Positions 1 through 7,494 are shown, numbered from the stretch's first letter. The stretch is 9,487 nt of DNA from JBOHBN01 sp050698355 (GCA_050698355.1 JBOHBN010000215.1:1-9487); one strand, 5' to 3'. The notes: generated by a model from the sequence alone, not told the origin. Translations and numbers: made by a program.

Positions 1-178
1 GGCCGCGAAGCAGCGCCCACTCCGGTGGGCGGAGCCAGCGGACGAGGAACATCTTCAGCGAGTCCGACGGCTCGCCCGTCGCCGGTTCCACGTGCCGGCG
101 CAGTACCTTCTCGACCGCGACCGGATCCCTGGAGGCGCACGCCTGGATGGCCTCGGGCCGCCAGGCGGTGCGGGTCAA
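1..178 (-). CDS. Hypothetical protein, N-terminal part only (gene runs off the left edge)
   Basis: This is an open minus-strand frame of 59 codons reaching the window edge. It starts at a TTG (178-176) that has a clear AGGAG ribosome binding site 8 nt upstream (187-191). Nearly every codon ends in G or C, which is strong evidence of real coding in this genome. The visible protein begins LTRTAWRPEAIQACASRDPV, continues with a charged, probably helical stretch (VAVEKVLRRHV) and then a Trp-rich segment (VRWLRPPEWALLRG). I see no signal peptide or membrane segment. The opening resembles the start of some actinobacterial helix-turn-helix regulators, but no HTH is visible, so I assign no function. 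It is transcribed divergently from dxr with about 130 bp between the starts. No in-frame ATG or GTG lies close upstream, which is why TTG is chosen. Confidence 0.7.
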   Translation of the reverse strand, partial: MTRTAWRPEAIQACASRDPVAVEKVLRRHVEPATGEPSDSLKMFLVRWLRPPEWALLRG

Positions 179-186
179 GTCTCGGT

Positions 187-191
187 CTCCT
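187..191 (-). promoter_or_regulatory. Ribosome binding site of the left-edge gene
   Basis: On the minus strand this reads AGGAG, followed by 8 nt and then TTG at 178. The match to the 16S rRNA anti-Shine-Dalgarno sequence and the ideal spacing decide the otherwise unusual TTG start. Confidence 0.65.
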
Positions 192-213
192 AAAGCGAGC
201 GGATGCGTGGCCT

Positions 214-223
214 GCGCATGCGC
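214..223. repeat. Perfect 10-bp palindrome GCGCATGCGC between divergent genes
   Basis: This is a perfect palindrome in the intergenic region shared by the left-edge gene and dxr. A 10-bp GC-rich palindrome can occur by chance in such DNA. It is listed because it lies 15 bp from a second, longer near-palindrome (238-253) in the only divergent promoter region of the window. Confidence 0.4.
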
Positions 224-237
224 GGCCTGCCCCACCT

Positions 238-253
238 GGCAGAGTACTGTGCC
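238..253. promoter_or_regulatory. Near-palindrome GGCAGAGTACTGTGCC, possible operator
   Basis: This 16-bp dyad matches its reverse complement at 14 of 16 positions around an AGTACT core. It lies 59 bp upstream of the left-edge gene start and 55 bp upstream of dxr, where an operator controlling one or both promoters would sit. Size and symmetry fit a dimeric repressor site, but I recognise no specific regulator motif. No confident -35/-10 pair was found nearby in either direction. Confidence 0.3.
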
Positions 254-308
254 GGTGCTTCCCAGCTCGACCCTCCAGCAGCCCTTATTCCGGCAGAATG
301 GTGAGGTG

Positions 309-1550
309 ATGACGGCGAGCGGTATGCGTGACCTGGTGGTCCTCGGCTCCACCGGATCGATCGGCACCCAGGCGCTCGACGTCGTGGCCCGCAACCGGGA
401 GCGGTTCCGCGTGGTTGGGTTGGCGGCGAGCGGTACCCGGTCCGACCTGCTCGTACGCCAGGCGCTCGACTTCGGCGTCGCCGTGGTCGCGGTGGCGAAG
501 GGTTCGGCGGCGCAGGACGTCCAGCTCGCGCTATACGCGGAGGCGCAGCGGCGCGGCTACTCCCGCGGCGAGCACAAGCTGCCCAGACTCCTCGTCGGGC
601 CTGAGGCCGCCACCGAACTGGCCGGTTGGCCAGCCGATGTGGTGCTCAACGCGATCGACGGCGCAGCCGGCCTGAACGCGACACTCGCCGCCCTGCGGGC
701 GGGCCGCACGCTCGCGCTGGCGAACAAGGAGTCGCTCATCATCGGCGGGCCGCTCGTGCGGGATCTGGCCAAGCCGGGCCAGCTCGTCCCTGTCGACTCC
801 GAGCACTCCGCACTGGCCCAGTGCCTGCGCGGCGGCGCGAGCGCCGAGGTGCGGCGGCTGGTGCTCACCGCGAGTGGCGGGCCGTTTCGCGGTAGGTCGC
901 GAGACCAGCTGACCGACGTGACCCCCGAGCAGGCGCTGGCGCACCCGACCTGGGCGATGGGCCCGCTCGTCACGGTGAACTCCGCGACGTTGGTGAACAA
1001 GGGGCTCGAGGTGATCGAGGCGCACCTGCTGTTCGACGTGCCGTACGACCGCATCGTGGTGATGGTCCACCCGCAGTCGATGGTGCACTCGATGGTGGAG
1101 TTCGCCGACGGCTCCACGCTCGCCCAGTGCTCCCCACCGGACATGCGTCTACCGATCTCGGTTGCCCTGGGCTGGCCCGACCGGGTCCCGGCCGCGGCAC
1201 CAGGGCTGGACTGGGGGGAGGCGCACACCTGGGACCTCATGCCACTCGACGACGAGGCGTTCCCGGCCGTGCGTCTCGCCCGCGAGGTCGGCGCCAGGGC
1301 GGGGACCTTCCCCGCGGTGTACAACGCGGCGAACGAGGAGTGCGTGACGGCGTTCCTCGACAGCAGGGTGGCGTTCCTCGATATCGTCGATACAGTGCAG
1401 CAGGTCGTCGCGGACTACGCCGAGGAGGGTGATGAGGATGCAGGTAGCGTCCTCACCGTGGAACGGGTGCTGGCCGCGGACGAGTGGGCGCGTGCCCGTG
1501 CGCGCACGCTCGTGAGTGCGGCAGGTCGAGGAGCCGGGGGAGACCGCTAG
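309..1550 (+). CDS. dxr: 1-deoxy-D-xylulose 5-phosphate reductoisomerase (IspC)
   Basis: This cytosolic enzyme converts 1-deoxy-D-xylulose 5-phosphate to 2-C-methyl-D-erythritol 4-phosphate with NADPH and a divalent metal. It is the committed step of the MEP isoprenoid pathway and the target of fosmidomycin. Seen in the 413-aa protein: the NADPH-binding loop GSTGSIG (13-19), LANKES (137-142), PVDSEH with metal ligands D163 and E165, SGGPFR (189-194), KGLEVIEAH (231-239, third ligand E234), HPQS (254-257) and DMRLPI (279-284). These are family hallmarks, and the length fits the usual 390-415 aa. The start at 309 is preferred but uncertain. GTG 306 and ATG 324 (MRDLVVLG) are in frame, and the Shine-Dalgarno-like GAGG (303-306) is too close to 309. 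The open frame extends back to 147, but that stretch is probably not translated. The next gene starts directly after the stop, indicating co-transcription. Confidence 0.96.
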   Translation: MTASGMRDLVVLGSTGSIGTQALDVVARNRERFRVVGLAASGTRSDLLVRQALDFGVAVVAVAKGSAAQDVQLALYAEAQRRGYSRGEHKLPRLLVGPEAATELAGWPADVVLNAIDGAAGLNATLAALRAGRTLALANKESLIIGGPLVRDLAKPGQLVPVDSEHSALAQCLRGGASAEVRRLVLTASGGPFRGRSRDQLTDVTPEQALAHPTWAMGPLVTVNSATLVNKGLEVIEAHLLFDVPYDRIVVMVHPQSMVHSMVEFADGSTLAQCSPPDMRLPISVALGWPDRVPAAAPGLDWGEAHTWDLMPLDDEAFPAVRLAREVGARAGTFPAVYNAANEECVTAFLDSRVAFLDIVDTVQQVVADYAEEGDEDAGSVLTVERVLAADEWARARARTLVSAAGRGAGGDR

Positions 1551-2768
1551 ATGGGACAGTTCGCCGTTCTTGGCGGCGTCGGGATCGTGTTGTTCGCGGT
1601 CGCCTTGATCATCTCCATCGTGCTGCACGAGGCCGGTCACTTCGTCTTCGCCCGGATCTTCGGGATGAAGGCGACCGAGTTCTTCATCGGCTTCGGCCCG
1701 CGACTGTGGTCCCGGTTCAAGGGCGACACAGAGTACGGCTTCAAGGCGATACCCGCCGGCGGGTACGTCAAGATCGTCGGGATGACTCCGCTGGAGCAGA
1801 TCGATCCGGCGGACGAACCACGGGCGTTCTACCGGCAGCGGCCCATGCACAGGTTCCTGGTCTTGATCGCGGGCTCGCTCACCCACTTCCTCATCGCGGC
1901 CGTGCTGTTGCTGATCATCTTGATGTTCGTCGGGATCCCGGTACGGACCAGCACGTTGACCGTCGAGAAGGTGGTTCCGTGTGTGCCGACCGCGGGCAGC
2001 TGTTCGGCGGGTGGGTCGCACGCGTCGCCGGCCGCGAAGTCCGGTCTGCGGGCCGGTGACCGCATCGTCGGCTTCAACGGCAAGCGGGTCGACAGCTGGA
2101 AGCAGCTGACCGCTGACCTGGAGAAGAGCGGCGGGCAGAAGGTGCGCCTGTTGGTCGACCGTGGCGGCAAGACCATCAAGGTCACACCAACGCTCGCGAC
2201 TCGGCGGGATCCGGAGAGCGGCAAGCGGATTGGTTACCTCGGCGTCGTGTCCAAGCAACGCATCGCGCAGTACCAGACCTATGACCCGCTCGACGCGTAC
2301 GCGATGACCGGGCAGATTTTCGTCAGCCAGGTGGGCCTGATCTTCCAGGCGCTCGGTGGCATACCGGCGGCGATCCCGCAGCTGTTCTCGCCGGACCGCG
2401 GCAGCACGAAGGGCGGCCAGGTCGGTAGCGTGGTCGGTGCGGCGCGGATGGCCGGTTCGGTGTTCGGTTCCGACGAGCCGATGCGCGCGAAGTCCGCGTA
2501 CTTCCTCAACATGGTGCAGAGCGTCAACCTGTTCATCGGGGTGTTCAACCTGCTGCCGCTGCTCCCGATGGACGGTGGCCACGTCGCCGTGCTGGCCTGG
2601 GAGCGGTTGCGCGCCTGGTGGGCACGCAAGAGGGGTCGGGCGGACCCTGGCCCGGTGGACATGACGAAGCTGCTGCCCGCCACGACCCTGGTGTTCGTCC
2701 TGCTTGTCGGGCTCGGTCTGCTGCTCATCACGGCGGACCTGGTGAACCCGTTGGCGAGTCCGTTCTAG
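1551..2768 (+). CDS. rseP: Intramembrane site-2 zinc metalloprotease (Rip1/RseP family, M50)
   Basis: This membrane-embedded protease performs the second cut in regulated intramembrane proteolysis, typically of anti-sigma factors. The M. tuberculosis orthologue in this gene order is Rip1 (Rv2869c). In the 405-aa protein, HEAGH (residues 26-30) in the first membrane helix supplies the zinc ligands H26 and H30 and the catalytic E27. NLLPLLPMDGGH (333-344) is the second catalytic motif, with zinc ligand D341. Hydrophobic helices lie at about 5-25, 104-128, 316-338 and 377-399. A single PDZ-like domain (about 137-215, with the AAKSGLRAGDRI signature) lies between helices 2 and 3. It carries two cysteines (C144, C151) near its start, on the side expected to face outward. 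The ATG directly abuts the dxr TAG, with a GGGGGAG Shine-Dalgarno inside the end of dxr, so the two are translationally linked. The substrate cannot be read from this window. Confidence 0.95.
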   Translation: MGQFAVLGGVGIVLFAVALIISIVLHEAGHFVFARIFGMKATEFFIGFGPRLWSRFKGDTEYGFKAIPAGGYVKIVGMTPLEQIDPADEPRAFYRQRPMHRFLVLIAGSLTHFLIAAVLLLIILMFVGIPVRTSTLTVEKVVPCVPTAGSCSAGGSHASPAAKSGLRAGDRIVGFNGKRVDSWKQLTADLEKSGGQKVRLLVDRGGKTIKVTPTLATRRDPESGKRIGYLGVVSKQRIAQYQTYDPLDAYAMTGQIFVSQVGLIFQALGGIPAAIPQLFSPDRGSTKGGQVGSVVGAARMAGSVFGSDEPMRAKSAYFLNMVQSVNLFIGVFNLLPLLPMDGGHVAVLAWERLRAWWARKRGRADPGPVDMTKLLPATTLVFVLLVGLGLLLITADLVNPLASPF

Positions 2769-2772
2769 GAGG
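2767..2772 (+). promoter_or_regulatory. Ribosome binding site of ispG
   Basis: AGGAGG overlaps the last two bases of the protease TAG stop and lies 11 nt before the ispG ATG (2784). Ribosomes terminating on the protease gene would be positioned to reinitiate on ispG, supporting one polycistronic message. Confidence 0.6.
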
Positions 2773-2783
2773 CTGGTAAGCGA

Positions 2784-3938
2784 ATGAACGTTGATCTCGG
2801 AATGCCGGAGACGCCGCCGCGTCCGCTCGCCGAGCGGCGCAAGACGCGCCGGATCATGGTCGGCGATGTCCCCGTGGGCGGGGGCGCCCCGGTTTCTGTG
2901 CAGTCGATGACGACGACGCTCACCGCGCACGTCGACGAGACGTTGCAGCAGATCGCCGAGCTGACCGCCGCTGGGTGCGACATCGTGCGCGTCGCCGTAC
3001 CGAGCCAGGACGACAGCGAGGCGCTACCCGAGATCGCCAAGCACAGCCAGATCCCGGTGATTGCCGACATCCACTTCCAGCCGCGGTACGTGTTCGCCGC
3101 GATCGACGCTGGCTGCGCAGGAGTGCGGGTCAACCCGGGCAACATCAAGAAGTTCGACGACAAGGTCGCCGAGATCGCGCAGGTGGCGAAGGAGCATGGC
3201 ACTCCGATCCGGATCGGAGTGAACGCGGGCTCGCTCGACCCTCGGTTGCTGAAGAAGCACGGGAAGGCGACGCCCGAGGCACTGGCCGAGTCCGCGCTGT
3301 GGGAGGCCTCGCTGTTCGAGGAACACGACTTCCACGACATCAAGATCTCGGTGAAGCACCATGACCCGGTGGTGATGGTGCAGGCGTACCGGCTGCTCTC
3401 GCAGCGTTGCGAGTACCCGCTGCATCTCGGCGTGACCGAGGCGGGCCCTGCATTCCAGGGCACGATCAAGTCCGCGACCGCGTTCGGCGCCCTGCTGTCG
3501 GAGGGGATCGGCGACACCATCAGGGTCTCGCTGTCGGCGCCGCCGGTCGAGGAGGTCAAGGTCGGCAGCGCGATCCTCGAGTCGCTTGGGCTGCGCCCAA
3601 AGAAGCTGGAGATCGTGTCCTGCCCGTCCTGCGGACGCGCTCAGGTGGACGTGTACAGGCTCGCCGACGAGGTCACCGCCGGGCTGCAGGGCATGGAGGT
3701 GCCGCTGCGGGTCGCCGTGATGGGCTGCGTGGTGAACGGGCCAGGCGAGGCGCGCGAGGCGGACCTCGGAGTGGCGTCGGGTAACGGTAAGGGTCAGATC
3801 TTCGTCAAGGGTGAGGTGATCAAGACCGTCCCCGAGGCCCAGATTGTCGAGACGCTCATCGACGAGGCGACCAGGATCGCTGCCGGCATGGCCGATGCCG
3901 GCGTAGGCTCGGGCGCGCCGGATGTGGTCGTGTCCTGA
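2784..3938 (+). CDS. ispG: 4-hydroxy-3-methylbut-2-enyl diphosphate synthase (GcpE)
   Basis: This cytosolic [4Fe-4S] enzyme converts 2-C-methyl-D-erythritol 2,4-cyclodiphosphate to HMBPP, the penultimate MEP-pathway step, with electrons from ferredoxin or flavodoxin. The 384-aa protein has the TIM-barrel start (RRIMVGDVPVGGGAPVSVQS-type phosphate-binding region, VQSMTTT), the RVAVP, IADIHFQPRYV and GVRVNPGNI motifs, and the C-terminal reductase-like domain with SCPSCGR (cysteines 280 and 283) and MGCVVNGPGE (cysteine 315, followed by the conserved glutamate). These three cysteines are the usual cluster ligands. Length matches bacterial two-domain IspG rather than the longer plant or Chlamydia form. 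Only 15 bp separate it from the protease gene. With dxr it places two MEP enzymes in one cluster, an arrangement shared with mycobacteria. Confidence 0.96.
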   Translation: MNVDLGMPETPPRPLAERRKTRRIMVGDVPVGGGAPVSVQSMTTTLTAHVDETLQQIAELTAAGCDIVRVAVPSQDDSEALPEIAKHSQIPVIADIHFQPRYVFAAIDAGCAGVRVNPGNIKKFDDKVAEIAQVAKEHGTPIRIGVNAGSLDPRLLKKHGKATPEALAESALWEASLFEEHDFHDIKISVKHHDPVVMVQAYRLLSQRCEYPLHLGVTEAGPAFQGTIKSATAFGALLSEGIGDTIRVSLSAPPVEEVKVGSAILESLGLRPKKLEIVSCPSCGRAQVDVYRLADEVTAGLQGMEVPLRVAVMGCVVNGPGEAREADLGVASGNGKGQIFVKGEVIKTVPEAQIVETLIDEATRIAAGMADAGVGSGAPDVVVS

Positions 3939-3990
3939 CCGACGGCTGGTCCTGACCCGCCGCCCGGTCTGCTGGAGAGGGGGCGCCACG

Positions 3991-4833
3991 GTGCTGCGAA
4001 CCTCTCCGCTGCGCGCGCTGGACGATCGAGACCTCCCCAGCGTGCGTGCCCTCCTCGAGCGTGACCCCGTCACCGACGTCTTCGTCGCATCCAGGGTGGC
4101 CACGTGCGGGCTGGACTCCTGGCGGCTGGGCGCCGAGGCCTGGGGGTACGTGGAGGGCGGTGAGCTGCGCTCGCTGTGTTACGCCGGGGCGAACCTGGTG
4201 CCGGTCCAGGCGACCTCGCCCGCCGTGCAGGCGTTCGCCGACCGGGCCAGGCGGCAGGGCAGGCGCTGCTCGTCGATCGTCGGCCCCGCCGACACTGTCG
4301 ACCCACTCTGGCGGCTGCTCGAACCCTCCTGGGGACCAGCGCGCGAGGTGCGGTGGCGGCAGCCGCACATGGTCACTACTATCGCGCCGTCCGCCGGCTA
4401 CGACGCAGCCGTCCGGCGGGTACGCCCGGACGAGGTAGACACGGTGCTGCCGGCGTGCGTCGCGATGTTCACCGAGGAGGTTGGAGTGTCGCCGGTCGCA
4501 GGCGACGGCGGGGTGCTCTATCGATCGCGGGTCACCGAGCTGGTGCGGCAGGGCAGGGCGTTCGCGAGGATCGACGATGGCGTGGTGGTGTTCAAGGCCG
4601 AGGTCGCCGCCGCGACGAGCCAGGCCTGCCAGATACAGGGCGTATGGGTGGCGCCCGCGTACCGTGGTCAGGGCCTCGCCGCCTCCGGAATGGCCGCCGT
4701 CGTACGTGAGTCGCTGCGATCTGTCGCGCCGGTCGTCAGCCTGTACGTCAACGACTTCAACACCGCGGCACGCGCCGCCTACCGCCGTGCTGGCTTCGTC
4801 GAGCGCGGCTGCTTCATGTCCGTCCTGTTCTGA
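3991..4833 (+). CDS. Two-domain GNAT-family N-acetyltransferase (Rv2867c-like)
   Basis: This is a probable acetyl-CoA-dependent acetyltransferase of unknown substrate. The start is taken as GTG 3991 because a strong GGAGAGGGGG ribosome binding site (3974-3983) lies 7 nt upstream, giving 280 aa, close to the M. tuberculosis neighbour Rv2867c. The frame is open further upstream to 3922, but that would overlap ispG. The N-terminal half (about 5-125) resembles the DUF4081-type domain that precedes GNAT in actinobacterial proteins. The C-terminal half (about 140-280) has the GNAT core: beta-4/alpha-3 motif GVWVAPAYRGQGLA with the R225-G-Q-G-L-A acetyl-CoA pyrophosphate loop, then LYVNDFNTAARAAYRRAGFV. 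It is probably in the same operon as ispG (52 bp gap). Its TGA stop (4831-4833) lies within the 5-bp target duplication of the adjacent insertion sequence, so the coding region is complete but its native 3' flank has been displaced. Confidence 0.88.
   Translation: MLRTSPLRALDDRDLPSVRALLERDPVTDVFVASRVATCGLDSWRLGAEAWGYVEGGELRSLCYAGANLVPVQATSPAVQAFADRARRQGRRCSSIVGPADTVDPLWRLLEPSWGPAREVRWRQPHMVTTIAPSAGYDAAVRRVRPDEVDTVLPACVAMFTEEVGVSPVAGDGGVLYRSRVTELVRQGRAFARIDDGVVVFKAEVAAATSQACQIQGVWVAPAYRGQGLAASGMAAVVRESLRSVAPVVSLYVNDFNTAARAAYRRAGFVERGCFMSVLF
4829..4833. repeat. Target site duplication TCTGA, left copy (outer element)
   Basis: TCTGA directly precedes the left inverted repeat of the outer element and is repeated at 8640-8644 after the right inverted repeat. 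It includes the GNAT TGA stop. Five-base duplications fit the 4-5 bp known for the IS1380 family. Confidence 0.85.
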
Positions 4834-4854
4834 CCCTGATTTTTCAGCCAGGCC
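4834..4854. repeat. Left terminal inverted repeat of outer element
   Basis: This 21-bp end pairs with 8619-8639 with 20 of 21 matches, the first 16 perfect. It contains a small dyad, CTGA-TTTT-TCAG, so each end is also locally symmetric. It marks the transposase-distal (3') end of the element. Confidence 0.88.
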
Positions 4855-5074
4855 ACGGATGATCTTGAACGGGTGGTCTGTGGGGTTCGGCCGGGCTGGT
4901 GAGGCAGGTGATCGACGGTGGCCGGGGGCGTCACGCCCTTGCAGTGCCGTTGATGCGGCTGCGGGAAGGCCGGCGCGGACCGGATTCGTGGGGTGTCGGC
5001 CGGTTTCGGGCAGGCGCGATCGCGGCGGGGCTTGGGTGTCGTGCTTCGGGTGGGGTGCTGGTCGATGCGCGGGG
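4855..5074 (-). other. Non-coding 3' tail of the outer element
   Basis: These 220 bp lie between the transposase stop (5077-5075) and the left inverted repeat. I see no convincing gene. A GGGCGT-C-ACGCCC dyad at 4926-4938 could form a short stem but has no T-run after it on either strand, so it is not called a terminator. The length of this tail is notable for a compact insertion sequence. Confidence 0.5.
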
Positions 5075-5691
5075 TCAGCCGAAGGCGGGCAGCGCGCGGA
5101 TCTTGCGGAGCGCGGCGGTGAACGCCGCGGCCCACCGGTAGTGTTTGGCGAAGCGCAGCTGCAGCCGCCGGCCGTGGCGGGCCAGCCGGGCGGCGACGTT
5201 GAAGAACGCTACCCGCAGCCGCTTGCCGCGGGCCTGGGCGAACTCCTGGGGCAGCGCGAGAGTGCGCAGCCACAACGCGGCGTTGTGCGCGAGCGCGCAG
5301 GCCTGCCAGTACAGCCAGTTACCGAGGAACGGCTGCACTGGGGCGTGGATCATGCCGAAGTCGTTCTTCAACGCCTCGATGGTGTGCTCGGGGATGCCGC
5401 CGCGCAGCCGGTGATGCGCCTCGACCTGCGCGGCAAGCATGGTCTCGGCGCCCACGTTGGTGATGATCGCGTGTAGCCGCCACCCGTCCAGGTCGTCGAA
5501 CGCGAGCTGCTCACCGGGGTCCTTGGGTTGGCGGCGCACGATCAACCGCACCGCCCGGCCGAGCAGCCAGGTACTGGTCTCGGCGATCTCGCTGCCCTTA
5601 CTGGTCTCCCGCCCCAACGCCGGGGTCCAGACGGTGCCCGGGTCGGTGGCCAGCCCATGCACCGCCGCGGTCACGTTGGAGTACCCCTTAG
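5075..5691 (-). pseudogene. IS1380-family transposase, C-terminal fragment
   Basis: This is the 3' piece of the outer transposase, about 204 residues from AKGYSNVTAAVHG to RKIRALPAFG and a TGA stop. It corresponds to residues about 274-478 of the rejoined protein. It contains WTPALGRE and LIVRRQP, then RLRGGIPEHTIEALKNDFG, where the glutamate at about 375 is the likely third catalytic acidic residue of the DDE triad. The C-terminal segment is helical and Arg-rich. It has no start codon or ribosome binding site of its own. It is separated from its 5' piece by the inner element, and the frame across the junction is exactly preserved (GCT AAG on both sides). Apart from the insertion I see no internal stop or frameshift, so the break looks recent. 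Confidence 0.88.
5688..5691. repeat. Target site duplication TTAG, left copy (inner element)
   Basis: TTAG directly abuts the left inverted repeat of the inner element and recurs at 7740-7743 next to the right inverted repeat. The sequence fits the YTAR target consensus known for several DDE insertion sequence groups, such as IS5-type and IS701-type. Confidence 0.82.
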
Positions 5692-5707
5692 CCTCGATTC
5701 CCGGTCG
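5692..5707. repeat. Left terminal inverted repeat of inner element
   Basis: This is a 16-bp perfect match in inverted orientation to 7724-7739. Similarity continues loosely inward (GGTAATTGAG against GGTACTGAG with a 2-base offset), as expected of transposase-binding ends. Confidence 0.87.
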
Positions 5708-5745
5708 GGTAATTGAGTTGAGGTTTTGCTGCCGGGCTGGGGTGA

Positions 5746-7494
5746 TCACCGTGGTGGGAAGCGGAAGCGTAGGGTGCGCCCGCCCCACCAGGGGATGGGG
5801 GTGTCGAGGTCGGCGAAGCCGGCGTCGATGAGGACGGGGTGGTGGCTGCGGAGGTTGAGTGCGCAGGTGACGGTGTCGGCGGTGATGTGCAGGGTGCCGG
5901 TAGCGTCGAGGAAGTGGCGCCAGATCCGGTCGGGGGTGGCGTTGTGGTAGCGGGAGAGTTTGAGGGCGAGTAGCCGGTAGAGGTTGCCGGCGGCGACGGT
6001 GAGGGTGGTGTCGAGGTCGACGTTGAGGGGGACGCCGCTGGTGAGGGCGTCGAGGTGGAACCCGCCGATGTAGGCGTCGAGTTCGTTTTCTACGTTCATG
6101 CGTTCGGCGTAGCGGGCGAACAGGTCCTTGGCGCTGGTGGTGAGGTTGTTGGTGATGAGCAGGGTGGGCTGGTCGTGGCCGATGTTGGTGATCGCGATCT
6201 GGCGGACTCGGGAGCTCACGTCGGTGAGTTTGATCATGTCTTCGTGTAGGCGGGGTCGCCGGTAGCGGCCGGTGCGGGTGATGGTGACGGTCTTCCACGC
6301 CGAGGCGGGTAGCGCGGCGAGGCGGGCCAGTTCGGTCTTGCCGCGTTGGCGCAGGGTGAGCCAGCGGATACCGCGGCCGGTGAGTTCGTCGAGGATCTTG
6401 TAGGTGGTCAACTGGGAGTCGAAGACCAGCAGCCCGGGGTCGGCTCCGGTCGCGGTGTTCCAGTAGTCGGCGAACGCGATGATCTCGCGGGCCTGCTCGG
6501 CTTTGGTGATGTCGGCGTTGGCGTAGACCATCTCGGTGGAGGCGTGGTCTTGGGCGAAGAAGGTCAGCACGCTGCGGGTGCGTTGGGAGCGGCGGGGCAC
6601 ATAGTGCTTTTCCAGCACTGCGTCTTGGCCGTGGTGGCGGATGGCGTGGAAGTCGCAGTTGAACCCGGCCTCGCCGGTGGCGAGCCCGAGCGGGCGCAGT
6701 GCCTGCACGAGGCTGGTGAGCAGTGTCTGGTTGGACTGGCGGCGTACCCGCCAGGAGTAGGTGCCCAGATGGGTGGCCTTCGGCAGGCTGGTGAGGCCCA
6801 GGGTGAACGCCAGGCCCTGATCGTCGGTGAGCGCGTCGACGTGATGGATGCGGGGCCGGCGGGCGCACTTGGCCAGCAGCAGGGTGCCGATCGACTGCCA
6901 CGCCGACAGCGCGCGGGTCGAGGGGTAGCCGGCCGAGTGGATCAACTCGGGCAGACGCAGTTGTGCGATCGCGGGGAACAGTAGTAGCAGCCCGGCGTGG
7001 TCGCACGGCAGCGCCGTGGCGGTGGCGGGCCAGCCGGGTAGTTTCGCGGCCTTGACCGGGGCCAGCTTGGCTGGCGGGCCGCGGCGGCCGCCGTCACGGC
7101 GGGGCAGGCGGGGTATCCCTTCGGCGTCGAGGATCTGCCAGGCGGTCTGCGCCGAGATCGGCATTCCTTCGGCGGTGAGCGCGGCGGCGATCTCGGTGAC
7201 GCTGTGTCCGTCGGCGCGTAGTTCGAGCACTCTGGCCCGCAGCGTTCCGGTGGCCTTGCGCGGCCCCTTCGGCCCGGGCCGGGTCTCGGTAAACAGGACC
7301 AGTTTGCCGGTGCGCAGCAGGGTGGCCATCTGGTGCACGCTGGCGGTGGAGTAGCCGAATCGGTCGGCGACCTCGGCGGCGGGCATCTGGTCGAGGAAGT
7401 AGGCGCGCAGCGCCTCGTAGCGGCGTTGCCCGGCCCCGACGGGGGCGGTGAAGTACTCCGCGCCGTCTCTCACCGGCACCTCAACCCATCTCAC
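5746..7494 (-). CDS. DDE transposase of the inner element (582 aa, family unassigned)
   Basis: This protein is predicted to cut and join the ends of the 2048-bp inner element. Helix-turn-helix-like segments lie near residues 38-62 (AAEVADRFGYSTASVHQMAT) and 97-128 (VTEIAAALTAEG...TAWQILDAEGI), followed by a basic linker rich in Arg, Lys and Gly (130-152). The catalytic core probably uses D281 (GFNCDFHAI), D359 (LLVFDSQLTTY) and E469 in YAERMNVE. That last motif is an exact Y-(2)-R-(3)-E signature of IS4-superfamily enzymes, although the lysine usually found 7 residues later is absent. No stops or frameshifts are seen. The first start is GTG 7494, with no good ribosome binding site. In-frame GTGs a few codons downstream are possible, so the N-terminus is uncertain. 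The TGA stop lies in a GGTGATCACC palindrome (5741-5750). IS1634-like is an alternative family placement. Confidence 0.85.
   Translation of the reverse strand: MRWVEVPVRDGAEYFTAPVGAGQRRYEALRAYFLDQMPAAEVADRFGYSTASVHQMATLLRTGKLVLFTETRPGPKGPRKATGTLRARVLELRADGHSVTEIAAALTAEGMPISAQTAWQILDAEGIPRLPRRDGGRRGPPAKLAPVKAAKLPGWPATATALPCDHAGLLLLFPAIAQLRLPELIHSAGYPSTRALSAWQSIGTLLLAKCARRPRIHHVDALTDDQGLAFTLGLTSLPKATHLGTYSWRVRRQSNQTLLTSLVQALRPLGLATGEAGFNCDFHAIRHHGQDAVLEKHYVPRRSQRTRSVLTFFAQDHASTEMVYANADITKAEQAREIIAFADYWNTATGADPGLLVFDSQLTTYKILDELTGRGIRWLTLRQRGKTELARLAALPASAWKTVTITRTGRYRRPRLHEDMIKLTDVSSRVRQIAITNIGHDQPTLLITNNLTTSAKDLFARYAERMNVENELDAYIGGFHLDALTSGVPLNVDLDTTLTVAAGNLYRLLALKLSRYHNATPDRIWRHFLDATGTLHITADTVTCALNLRSHHPVLIDAGFADLDTPIPWWGGRTLRFRFPPR

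Noticed and set aside
147..308. Upstream extension of dxr by 54 residues
   Set aside because: The extension lacks similarity to the family, overlaps the divergent gene's leader, and begins inside that gene. The conserved protein starts at about 309-324.
1149..2930. A 593-codon minus-strand open frame opposite dxr and the site-2 protease gene
   Set aside because: Its composition (Arg, His, Asp, Gln-rich without domains) is that of an antisense shadow of GC-rich genes, whereas the plus strand has clear family motifs throughout.
4926..4938. GGGCGT-C-ACGCCC stem as a terminator
   Set aside because: The loop is a single base and no T-run follows on either strand, so it does not fit an intrinsic terminator.
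5075..7006. A 643-codon minus-strand open frame crossing from the inner element into the outer transposase fragment, looking like a fusion protein
   Set aside because: From 5717 to 7006 it is an alternative frame of the inner transposase and reads as Arg/Pro/His-rich low-complexity sequence. It joins the real C-terminal fragment by chance because the inner element is very GC-rich. No start signal supports it.
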